From the NCBI GenBank assembly GCA_900539755.1, contig UQDC01000017.1, positions 1 through 47,584 of the forward strand: a stretch of 47,584 nt of DNA, in the 5' to 3' direction. This document shows, one piece after another, positions 1 to 6,793 of the stretch. The translations under genes and the position numbers were made by a program. The DNA comes from an uncultured Alistipes sp. (GTDB taxonomy: Bacteria; Bacteroidota; Bacteroidia; Bacteroidales; Rikenellaceae). Every line of letters starts with the position of its first letter. Within the stretch, counting starts at the first letter, position 1. A model generated the notes under the pieces. The model saw nothing but the letters and a program-made list of their open reading frames with translations, had not been told where the DNA came from and made no database searches.

Positions 1-187
1 CGTGAATGCTACTTGTGCCCCGACTGCATGTATGGACTTGTCCGCAAGTTTAGGAAAGATTTTCAATGGGTTGCCTATGCAGGTGTCAGGCATTCTGGAA
101 ATTCGTTTCGGGATAGAGGATCCCCTGCCCGCTGATAACGGTAAAGGGGATCTGCCTCGTATTGCGTTGGGTTTGGGGTGTGTACGT

Positions 188-352
188 TCAGACGTTCAGA
201 TCATGGCAGACTGTGTTGTCCCTCAGGGGGTGTTTGTCCAATATCGAGGGACGATAGTTGTCCCTGGCCTGTTGCAACGCCTGTTTCGCCTCGGATAGTT
301 GTGCGAGCGCGGTTTTCACCTCCTCGCTCTTGCTGTTCAGATAGTCGAGCAT
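188..352 (-). CDS. Small coiled-coil-like hypothetical protein (54 aa)
   Basis: An ATG at 352 opens two bases after the stop of the upstream HTH gene and runs to a TGA at 188-190. The product is 54 residues, rich in Glu, Lys, Ala, Leu and Gln in its first 35 residues, and looks like a short amphipathic helix. The tight spacing suggests translation coupled to the HTH gene. I do not recognise a family. The short length and the open frames on the other strand leave a real chance that it is not a gene, or that it is the remnant of a longer one. Confidence 0.4.
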   Translation of the reverse strand: MLDYLNSKSEEVKTALAQLSEAKQALQQARDNYRPSILDKHPLRDNTVCHDLNV

Positions 353-354
353 GG

Positions 355-642
355 CTATTGTTTTTTGACGGTTCTACGTTCGAGATAGTCGGCCAGGTCA
401 CGCTCCCGGTAAAAGAACTTGCCGCCGATATGGGTATAGGGCAAGATGCCTTTATCCCGATAGCTTTGCAGAGTGCGTTTGGTGATGTTCAATACCCGAC
501 AGACATCTGCACTGTCCATGTAACCGTCCGAGGTCTGCGGATCGAACCGGCGGCGTACCTGCAAGGCAAGCGAGGACAACTCTTTCAGCTGGTCGAGAAG
601 AACCGTTCATGTCTTCTCCCCGATGCATATTATCTTTTCCAT
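355..642 (-). pseudogene. Excisionase/MerR-type helix-turn-helix protein, in-frame TGA at codon 12
   Basis: The intact C-terminal part (74 codons, 579 to 355) is a winged-helix DNA-binding domain of the excisionase/MerR type: an ADVCRVLNITKRTLQSYRDKG helix-turn-helix followed by a YTHIGGKFFYRERDLADYL wing. Such proteins accompany integrases in Bacteroidota mobile elements and act as recombination directionality factors or regulators. The only ATG in frame upstream of the domain is at 642, and that frame meets a TGA at 607-609, probably a former Trp codon. The cell could still start at the TTG at 579 or at the ATG at the start of MDSADVC, which keeps the whole HTH. So it is either a nonsense pseudogene or a 5'-shortened functional gene. 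Confidence 0.6.
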
Positions 643-691
643 CGTTTCATTGTTTTTTAGTTCAACAATCGGTTTGTCTGTGTGTGTGATC

Positions 692-706
692 GAGTGATTT
701 TCACTC
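692..706. repeat. Short inverted repeat upstream of the HTH gene
   Basis: GAGTGA, a 3-base spacer and TCACTC form a perfect 6-bp inverted repeat about 50 bases upstream of the ATG at 642. The position suits an operator for the HTH gene, but a chance hairpin cannot be excluded. Confidence 0.3.
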
Positions 707-832
707 ATCGCGGATTCGGTGCGCCCGGTTTTTCATCATAGTGCGTTTTTGTGTGTTTCAACTGCCGTTGCAAGACGGTCTGCCTACTCTTAACGCCTAC
801 GATATACGGCAAGTTGTACGACTGTCTGTAGG

Positions 833-870
833 TGGCAGTGGTTGGCTTCACCATGGCAGCGGTTGGCTCC
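833..870. repeat. Two 17-bp direct repeats, 21-bp spacing
   Basis: TGGCAGTGGTTGGCTTC (833-849) and TGGCAGCGGTTGGCTCC (854-870) match at 15 of 17 bases and start 21 bp apart, two turns of the helix. Such spacing is usual for protein-binding iterons at origins of transfer, excision sites or control regions. Confidence 0.7.
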
Positions 871-1045
871 GATATTTTGCATAATTTTTACTCAGAGAGC
901 AATAGATGGCAACGGAACGCAAGATCCGACATGGATGCAACAACCCGCAGCGGGCAGCGTTGTTTGAGTAGACAGACGTAAATCGCACAGCCATGAACAT
1001 CCATTTCGCAGCACATCCGAATGTCGGATACCATCCCCACTGAAG

Positions 1046-1065
1046 TGCAACGCTGCAGCGTTGCA
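1046..1065. repeat. 20-bp perfect palindrome upstream of mobC
   Basis: Each half reads TGCAACGCTG and the second half is its exact complement. The embedded GCAGCGTTG (1055-1063) also occurs at 954-962, inside another hairpin-forming segment. A dimeric DNA-binding protein site or a relaxosome site are both plausible. Confidence 0.7.
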
Positions 1066-1320
1066 ATCTTGTAACGCCCTTAGCCCGGGGCATTACAACC
1101 CGATCCGTTCGGGTAACTGTTACAGCTTATCCATCCCTCCCCGATAGCTGAACTTCACAGGCCGCTTGCCAATATTCTGGCGTGTGTATCAGAAGCGGTC
1201 TTCCCGTATTTATCGCTCTTCTCCCCTGCCGATTCCGTGCGACGGGGCTTCAAGGAGAGGTCCGGCGTGCCGCGTTCGGATCTGATGATCCGGCTTTGGT
1301 CTTTTCAGAAGCCTTAAGGA

Positions 1321-1388
1321 GCAAGGTTGTATCCGGAGGCCCTCAAAACCTCCTCTCGGAGTTTTCTCAGACGCTCCGGCAACCTTGC
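1321..1388 (+). repeat. Nested inverted repeat in the mob leader
   Basis: GCAAGGTTG (1321-1329) pairs with CAACCTTGC (1380-1388). Inside it CCGGA (1333-1337) pairs with TCCGG (1375-1379), and the inner AAAAC-CTCC / GGAG-TTTT can also pair. Together they make a long imperfect hairpin, about 180 bases before the mobC start. It could act in the DNA (oriT cruciform) or in the mob mRNA leader. Confidence 0.55.
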
Positions 1389-1569
1389 CCTGCGGGGCTA
1401 TCCCGTTCGGCGTACTCCCTGTGGTCGCACACCGAAACATCTCCCGCTCCCGTCGGTCGCAGGGGATTCGGGACCCTCGACATCTGCGATGCCGCCAACC
1501 GGCTCCCTCCCGGTCGCCCGGCCGGTGCGGTATGCTGTCACTACCTGTTAAATCCTAAAGCGCACAGGT

Positions 1570-1935
1570 ATGACGACAGGTAAGAATAAGAGCGGGAGAC
1601 CGCCCAAAGCCTCTGCCGAAAAACGTACCGCAGAGGTCAAATTCCATGTTACGCCCGACGTGAAACGAAGGCTGCAAAACGAAGCGATCATCGCCGGAAC
1701 GGATCTTGCCACCTACTGCCGGAAAAAGGTACTTACGGGGCAATCCCCACGGCATATTCCGCCCGCGATACTTGCCGCCGTAGCCGAACTGGCCCGACAG
1801 GGGAATAACCTGAACCAGTTGGCACGGATTGCCAACACACAAAAGGGAATGGAAGGCATTGTTATACGTCTTATCGGACTGATCGAGTTTTACGAACGGT
1901 TGGCCGCAGAGATACGGAGCTACTTTAAACGGTAA
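1570..1935 (+). CDS. Plasmid mobilization relaxosome protein MobC family
   Basis: A 121-residue basic protein. After a Lys/Arg-rich N-terminus (GRPPKASAEKR) comes a ribbon-helix-helix-like segment (EVKFHVTPDVKRRLQNEA), then the family's C-terminal signature around residues 75-100 (ELARQGNNLNQLARIAN). MobC/MobB proteins bind oriT, help melt it and recruit the relaxase. It ends 26 bases before the relaxase ATG, so the two are surely one transcription unit. The ATG at 1570 follows ACAGGT, a fair start. The family call is firm; its specific oriT is not known. Confidence 0.88.
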   Translation: MTTGKNKSGRPPKASAEKRTAEVKFHVTPDVKRRLQNEAIIAGTDLATYCRKKVLTGQSPRHIPPAILAAVAELARQGNNLNQLARIANTQKGMEGIVIRLIGLIEFYERLAAEIRSYFKR

Positions 1936-1961
1936 GATTTTAACTTTTGGACAGTGAAAAG

Positions 1962-3386
1962 ATGATAGCAAAAATAGTAACGGGTAAGTCGTTCGGCGGC
2001 GCCGTGCGCTACCTCCTCGAAAAAAGCGGTCACGCCCGTATGATAGACAGCGACGGAGTGAAGTTGTCCGACATCCGTTCCCTAATCGGCAGTTTCAATT
2101 TCCAGCGCAAGGCACGGCCCGAGAAAGCCCAGGTCGTGGGGCATATATCCCTTTCGTTCCACAAGGACGATACGCCGAGGCTTACGGACGGATTTATGGC
2201 AGGTCTTGCACGCGAATATATGCAGCGTATGGGAATCACCGATACGCAGTACATCGTAGTACGGCATACCGACACGGAGCATCCCCACCTGCATATCCTT
2301 TACAACCGGGTAAAGTACGATACGAAGCTGGTGCGGAGCCATAACGAAAGGATCCGGAGCGTAGCGGTCTGCAAGGCCATGAAACAGAAATACGGCCTTA
2401 CCTTCTCCGAGGGAAAAGAGAGTGTAAAGATTGAACGGCTACATGATCCCGACAAAGTGAAATACAGAATTTACGAGGCGGTAAAGGCGATACTGCCGTA
2501 TTGTGTCTCCTTGCCGGAACTCGCGGAACAGTTGCAGGACAAAGGTATTGAAACGACGTTTATTCACCGGGGTGGCGATCCGCAAAAAGAGGTACAGGGT
2601 ATGACCTTTACTAAGCAAGGGCAGACACTCAAGGCCTCGCAGGTAGATCGGAAATTCAGTTATGCTAACCTCTGTAAAGCCATCGAAGTGAACCGAGCAG
2701 AACGGGAAAGACAGGAAACTGAGCAAACCCAGCGACAGAAGCAGTCCGCGCAGACACCCGTGCCGGAATCTATAACCGAAATACGGGGTATGAAACTCAC
2801 TACCGAACAACAAAAACGGTTATACTCGCCGCAGGGGTTGACGTGCAGGTACGAGGAGAACGGATACCGCAATACGTCCCTATTCCGGGTAAACAGTATT
2901 CTTGGACGGGATATACTCACCGAGGAACTGTTATCACAAGAGAAGATAAAACGAAACCCGATCATATTTGATGTACGGCTTACAGATGAACAGGTAGAAC
3001 AAATAAAGGACGGGCAACCGGTTTATCTCGAAGGGATGCAGCATCAAGGGAAAACATTCGACGGTTATCTGGTCATGGATGACAATCTGACGCGAGGACG
3101 AGCCTACATCAGACACGATCCACGCGAGTGGGTCGAATACGGCAAATACACCATGCGGCGCATGGACAGGGACTTGATAAAGGGCGGTTTTGTCGTCCGT
3201 GCCCTCGTTCAATGGTGGGGAGGACACGGGCAAACCGCAAGGCCCTATCTCTGGCAAGAGAATCCTTCGGACGAAACGTATCAAGAAAGTTGGGACGATC
3301 CTCGCAAACCCCGAGTGCCCCGACACGATACAAAACAGGGAAGGATCGTGTCGTCCCCCAAAAAGTCTAAAGGTCCAAAGCTATAA
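1962..3386 (+). CDS. MobA/VirD2-type relaxase with extra C-terminal domain
   Basis: A 474-residue relaxase that should nick oriT by a Tyr nucleophile and pilot the strand during mobilization. The N-terminus (MIAKIVTGKSFGGAVRYLL) and the metal-binding histidine motif at residues 102-111 (HTDTEHPHLH) are those of Bacteroidota MobA proteins. Y17 is the likely catalytic Tyr. The open frame extends to a TTG at 1947, but the ATG at 1962 sits at the conserved family start. Residues about 220-270 are charged and Gln-rich. Residues about 275-400 (FDVRLTDEQVEQIKDGQPVY, then an E-G-M and a GYLVMDDN segment) resemble the DUF3945-type modules seen in Bacteroidota mobile-element proteins. The gene appears intact. 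Confidence 0.9.
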   Translation: MIAKIVTGKSFGGAVRYLLEKSGHARMIDSDGVKLSDIRSLIGSFNFQRKARPEKAQVVGHISLSFHKDDTPRLTDGFMAGLAREYMQRMGITDTQYIVVRHTDTEHPHLHILYNRVKYDTKLVRSHNERIRSVAVCKAMKQKYGLTFSEGKESVKIERLHDPDKVKYRIYEAVKAILPYCVSLPELAEQLQDKGIETTFIHRGGDPQKEVQGMTFTKQGQTLKASQVDRKFSYANLCKAIEVNRAERERQETEQTQRQKQSAQTPVPESITEIRGMKLTTEQQKRLYSPQGLTCRYEENGYRNTSLFRVNSILGRDILTEELLSQEKIKRNPIIFDVRLTDEQVEQIKDGQPVYLEGMQHQGKTFDGYLVMDDNLTRGRAYIRHDPREWVEYGKYTMRRMDRDLIKGGFVVRALVQWWGGHGQTARPYLWQENPSDETYQESWDDPRKPRVPRHDTKQGRIVSSPKKSKGPKL

Positions 3387-3732
3387 CGGGAGGCCGGGAA
3401 CAAAATCCCCATTCCACCCGAACGCAAAGGTATGGATCGAGGGGATATGCTGCAAGGCTATACAAAGCGTCCCTCACGGGTCGGCCTTGCAGCTTGTCCC
3501 TCCGATCCCATGGGCTAGTCGCTACCGGATGGAATGGGATAGTGTGCAGATGAGAAAGAGATGGGCTGGTTTATATGAACGTCAAAAATAAGATGGTCAA
3601 CGCAAGAAAAGGATCTTGTCGATTGTTTCTGTCGTTTTTTTAACTACCTTTACAGCAGTTATTTGAGGTTGTGATTACTAATGCAAGCAACGGAAAAGAG
3701 AACCGTTGCCTTTTCGTTACCTCGTCCCAACA
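3387..3732. other. Non-coding end of mobile element / junction
   Basis: No convincing gene after the relaxase stop. The segment contains the plus-strand hairpin at 3687-3709 and probably includes the right junction of the element, but no repeat that marks an attachment site could be identified without the left end. Confidence 0.4.
3687..3715 (+). terminator. Hairpin terminator downstream of the mob genes
   Basis: GCAACGG (3687-3693) pairs with CCGTTGC (3703-3709) around a 9-base loop and is followed by CTTTTCGTT. The U-tract is short but the stem is sound; it would end plus-strand transcription from mobA. Confidence 0.55.
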
Positions 3733-3770
3733 TAAAAAATGCAACAGCCCAATTTCTCAGACTGTTGCAT
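3733..3770 (-). terminator. Intrinsic terminator of the minus-strand gene ending at 3775
   Basis: Read on the minus strand, ATGCAACAG (3770-3762) and CTGTTGCAT (3747-3739) form a 9-bp stem with a 14-base loop, followed by a run of six T with one more after an A. It lies immediately after the stop of the 97-residue gene. Confidence 0.85.
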
Positions 3771-3774
3771 CGTT

Positions 3775-4068
3775 TTAAGGGTACTCCGTTTCCAGGATTG
3801 GGTCGTTTATTTGAGGTATGGCCGTTTTGTTGGCTAATGTACCCATCTCTTGAGAGTAACTGGGAGTGATGAGACGGATCGTATCTTTAGAAATATATGA
3901 ACTGATGCTACTTCCGTCAGGCTGAACTTTGGAAATGAAAATGAGTTGATCGGTCTGAGCCAAAATTTTACATCGTATCAATTTCCCTTTGGCCGTTATC
4001 AGTAAGTCTTGGGCAAGACAATTGGAGAATAACCCCAATGCAAGTATGAGAAATAGTGCCTTTTTCAT
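3775..4068 (-). CDS. Secreted hypothetical protein (97 aa)
   Basis: The product starts with a clear signal peptide (MKKALFLILALGLFSNCLAQ, cut probably after LAQ). The mature part is about 77 residues, with a strand-rich segment LLITAKGKLIRCKILAQTD and then IFISKVQPDGSSISSYISKD. The pattern of turning an ITxxGxxIxCKI strand into a second strand is common in small Bacteroidota periplasmic proteins of unknown role. It lies 65 bases after the lipoprotein gene on the same strand and ends at a terminator, so the two are probably co-transcribed. No function can be assigned. Confidence 0.8.
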   Translation of the reverse strand: MKKALFLILALGLFSNCLAQDLLITAKGKLIRCKILAQTDQLIFISKVQPDGSSISSYISKDTIRLITPSYSQEMGTLANKTAIPQINDPILETEYP

Positions 4069-4133
4069 GATTGATAGATGTAAAAGCTTTTTATAAATTC
4101 AGGCTGGCCATAACCTACATTGTTGTAGCCTGA

Positions 4134-4880
4134 TTAATTTGCAGATTCAGCTTCCAGTGCATTTTGCTGTATTGCGTCGATTTCGGCTTTGGCGACCGTC
4201 GGTTCAACGACCTCCAGAGTTGGTCTTCCGACCAAAACGCCAAGGTTGACCCCACAACGGATGTAATAGTGGTATCCCGGTTGTAGATTCAGGGTGATGC
4301 TGGAGGTGCTTTCTGTCTTCGCCGAGAGTGTTGGTATGCCTGTAGCCGGGAGAGTAATTGTTTCGATCCAGTTGTTATTGGATCGGGTTAGGAGCGAGTC
4401 GTTGATGGTGATATCGTAATGGAGGGCTGTCCCTCCTGCCTCTTTGCGGAAAAGATGCAGTACACACTCTCCTTTATGATAATGAGCGCTGTCGAACAGT
4501 AACGATGAAGCAATTGCTACAGGGGGGGCGATCCGATAGATATCGGCTTCGATTCGGTGACAATTGCTGCCGAATGTGCTCGGTGTCTTGTGATTGGTGA
4601 TTTTGATCAGATTTCCGCCAGCTTTGGTAGCCTCTTCACGAGCCAATCGCAGGGTTGTGTTCAAATTGCCGGTTTTGGAAAAACCGTTGTCCCCGACTTT
4701 TAGGGATCCGATCCATACGGTTTCATTCGGTACACTGTCGTTGAGTGATAGCACCTGTACTGAGGAGGCTGCAATAGGTTCTGATTGTGCAACCGGCTGG
4801 CTAATGTGCATCCGGACACGTTGGGAACAGGAATATCCCAATAATACTCCTGCAAGCAATATCCAGGAGATTTTGTCCAT
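4134..4880 (-). CDS. Putative lipoprotein (248 aa), function unknown
   Basis: The N-terminus MDKISWILLAGVLLGYSC has a hydrophobic stretch ending in Cys18, a plausible lipid-modification site. Residues about 55-115 (VWIGSLKVGDNGFSKTGNLN through HRIEADIYRI) look like the small alpha/beta fold of bacterial lipoproteins that begins with a GSL-V strand and contains an AREEATKAGGNLIKI helix-strand. The C-terminal half is strand-rich and includes an SSITLNLQPGYHYYIRCGV segment, similar to Bacteroidota DUF2846-like lipoproteins that handle small envelope proteins. That comparison is tentative. It is upstream of, and probably co-transcribed with, the 97-residue secreted protein. Confidence 0.75.
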   Translation of the reverse strand: MDKISWILLAGVLLGYSCSQRVRMHISQPVAQSEPIAASSVQVLSLNDSVPNETVWIGSLKVGDNGFSKTGNLNTTLRLAREEATKAGGNLIKITNHKTPSTFGSNCHRIEADIYRIAPPVAIASSLLFDSAHYHKGECVLHLFRKEAGGTALHYDITINDSLLTRSNNNWIETITLPATGIPTLSAKTESTSSITLNLQPGYHYYIRCGVNLGVLVGRPTLEVVEPTVAKAEIDAIQQNALEAESAN

Positions 4881-5000
4881 AAAGGGAAGGTAATAAGTTA
4901 GGCCCTATTAAGTTAGAGTATTTGTTGAAATAAACCAAATATTTGCAGAAAATGTTGATGGTATAAGATTTGTTCGATATCACCAATATGTGTTTTTTGT

Positions 5001-5008
5001 TATTTTTG
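5001..5008 (+). promoter_or_regulatory. Likely -7 box of nhaD
   Basis: TATTTTTG fits the Bacteroidota -7 consensus TAnnTTTG, 34 bases before the nhaD ATG. A matching -33 TTG at the usual spacing is not evident, so confidence is moderate. Confidence 0.45.
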
Positions 5009-5041
5009 TTCGCTCGAAAATAAATTTAAATAAACAACAAT

Positions 5042-6478
5042 ATGTTAGGCGTAATGGTTGCGGTGTTTCTGGTCGGATACTTCTGTATCGCCATGGAACA
5101 CAAATTGGAGGTGAACAAAGCTGCAACGGCGTTGTTGACCGGTGGTATTCTTTGGGCTTTGTACATCGTTACCTCGCCACTGGTCGTTCCCCAAATCGAC
5201 GGTGAGGCGTTTAATGAATTTCTGGCCAATAACCCCAGTATTGCAGGCCTCCCATTGATCGAACAGAGTGTGCGTTTTATCTCCGGAGTACAGATCGTGG
5301 ATCATCTGGGAGAAATCTCTGAAACACTCTTCTTCCTGATTGGGGCTATGACCATTGTCGAGTTGATCGATGTCCACGGGGGATTTTCAATTATCACCAA
5401 CCGGATTTCAACCCGTAATAAACGGTCTCTGTTGTGGTTGATCGCCTTGTTGACCTTCTTTATGTCAGCCGTGTTGGATAATATGACGACTGCAATCGTA
5501 ATGGTGATGTTGATTCGTCGGATTATTCCCGCTCAGAAAGATAGATGGCTGTTTGCCAGTATCATTATCATTGCGGCAAACAGTGGCGGTGCGTGGTCTC
5601 CGATCGGTGATGTGACAACCATCATGCTGTGGGTTAAGGGAAATGTAACCTCACTGCCATTGGTAGAGTCTTTGTTGCTGCCGAGTCTGGTCTCTACATT
5701 GGTTCCGGTGCTGATCGCTTCCCGTATGATGCACGGGACAATTACTTCGGATGGTTCTGAAGATAAAGCCTTGTCAAATGTGGAGCAGGTATTGACTCGC
5801 GGTGAACGTATGACCATGCTGATCTTGGGTATTGCCTGCCTGTTGTTTGTGCCGGTGTTCAAATCGTTGACCAGTCTCCCTCCCTTTATGGGTATCATGC
5901 TTGCACTGGGTATTATGTGGGTCTATACTGAACTGCTGTACCGCAAAAAGGTCGATATTGCCGAGCGTGATAAACACCGTGTGACCAAAGTAATCCGCCA
6001 TATCGATATTCCGACGATCCTGTTCTTCCTCGGTATTCTTTTGGCTGTGGCAGCCCTCCAATCGACCGGTATCCTGAACTCTGCAGCGCAATTCCTCAAT
6101 GAAAAATTGCACAACATCTATCTGATCAACGTGATCATCGGTTTCATGTCATCGATTGTCGATAATGTGCCGTTGGTAGCTGGTGCTATGGGTATGTATC
6201 CGATCGTTGATCCTGCAACCGTGAGCTCTTTGGCCGATCCTGCCTACATGCAGCATTTTGTACAGGATGGTCCTTTCTGGTTATTCCTGGCGTATTGTGC
6301 GGGTGTCGGTGGAAGTTTGCTGATTATTGGTTCTGCTGCCGGTGTCGTAGTAATGGGGCTCGAAAAGATCAATTTCGCCTGGTATATGAAACATATCACG
6401 CTGATGGCTATTGCGGGCTATTTGGCCGGCGCGTTAGTGTTTGTATTGGTTGAATGGCTTAAATTGGGTGCTTTATAG
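5042..6478 (+). CDS. nhaD: Na+/H+ antiporter, NhaD family
   Basis: A 478-residue inner-membrane protein with about 11-12 hydrophobic segments. Family features include the early IGAMTIVELIDVHGGF segment, the ALLTFFMSAVLDNMTTAIVM helix with the conserved DNMTT, the SGGAWSPIGDVTT motif with its buried Asp, and a late FMSSIVDNVPLVAGAMGM helix that repeats the DN motif. NhaD exchanges cytoplasmic Na+ or Li+ for external H+ and supports salt and alkaline tolerance; in anaerobes it links to the sodium gradient made by Rnf/NQR complexes. The length is normal. The gene stands alone, convergent with the cysteate synthase gene, with a hairpin between them. Confidence 0.93.
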   Translation: MLGVMVAVFLVGYFCIAMEHKLEVNKAATALLTGGILWALYIVTSPLVVPQIDGEAFNEFLANNPSIAGLPLIEQSVRFISGVQIVDHLGEISETLFFLIGAMTIVELIDVHGGFSIITNRISTRNKRSLLWLIALLTFFMSAVLDNMTTAIVMVMLIRRIIPAQKDRWLFASIIIIAANSGGAWSPIGDVTTIMLWVKGNVTSLPLVESLLLPSLVSTLVPVLIASRMMHGTITSDGSEDKALSNVEQVLTRGERMTMLILGIACLLFVPVFKSLTSLPPFMGIMLALGIMWVYTELLYRKKVDIAERDKHRVTKVIRHIDIPTILFFLGILLAVAALQSTGILNSAAQFLNEKLHNIYLINVIIGFMSSIVDNVPLVAGAMGMYPIVDPATVSSLADPAYMQHFVQDGPFWLFLAYCAGVGGSLLIIGSAAGVVVMGLEKINFAWYMKHITLMAIAGYLAGALVFVLVEWLKLGAL

Positions 6479-6793
6479 CAAGATGCTTGATAAAAGTGAT
6501 ACTATACCGTCGTTTACTTGTTGTTGAGTCGCACGGAAGTTAACAACGGTTCAATAAGCGCGAGCTCCGGAGTACAAACTCCGGGGCTCGCATGTTATAG
6601 GTTAGAGTTTTTATTATAGCTGAATCAATGAGATTTTGATTGACAATCAAATTGTGGATTTTTGATGGCTGTAAGATAAGCTTGACATGACCTCCGTATT
6701 GTGATTGTCCATGTGTTACGCATCTGCTGAAAATAGACGCGCAACCTCAATAGACAGTGCTCGACGATTCTCAATGGTTGTTAAGCAGAATCT
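6479..6793. other. Convergent intergenic region nhaD / cysteate synthase
   Basis: No gene is seen. It holds the 14-bp hairpin at 6560-6591 and otherwise AT-rich unique sequence without promoter-like motifs. Confidence 0.5.
6560..6591. terminator. Strong hairpin between convergent genes, no U-tract
   Basis: GCGAGCTCCGGAGT (6560-6573) pairs with ACTCCGGGGCTCGC (6578-6591) over 14 bp with one G-U pair and a 4-base loop. Neither strand has a following T run, so it may slow polymerase or protect mRNA 3' ends of both convergent genes rather than act as a classical intrinsic terminator. Confidence 0.6.

Larger units (their letters stand above)
643..1569. other. Non-coding region between HTH gene and mobC; candidate oriT/control region
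   Basis: About 0.9 kb without a convincing gene. It contains an inverted repeat at 692-706, two 17-bp direct repeats at 833-870, hairpin sequences at 937-964, a 20-bp palindrome at 1046-1065, a CCCGA/TCGGG hairpin at 1099-1113 and a GC-rich potential long hairpin at 1321-1388. Overlapping open frames at 1182-1583 on both strands look like by-products of high GC. The relaxase oriT nick site normally lies just upstream of the mob genes, so this is where it should be, but I cannot point to the nick. Confidence 0.5.
1..3660. mobile_element. Partial integrative mobilizable element (mob module)
   Basis: The segment holds an excisionase-type HTH gene on the minus strand, a repeat-rich non-coding stretch, mobC and a MobA relaxase on the plus strand. 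This gene set is typical of Bacteroidota mobilizable transposons, which move using the transfer machinery of a co-resident conjugative element. No integrase, replication gene or coupling protein is visible; an integrase may lie left of base 1. The right limit is set only by the start of ordinary chromosomal genes at about 3.7 kb, as no attachment-site repeat could be matched inside the window. Confidence 0.65.

Noticed and set aside
1..135. Open frame in plus frame 1 encoding CxxC (CYLCPDC) near its start
   Set aside because: It is only 44 codons, has no start in the window, and overlaps open frames on both strands. It could be the tail of a zinc-binding protein, but the evidence is too thin to call.
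1182..1583. Long overlapping open frames on both strands upstream of mobC
   Set aside because: GC-rich sequence opens all frames here; the products are Pro/Arg-rich and overlap the inverted repeats, so non-coding structure explains the region better.
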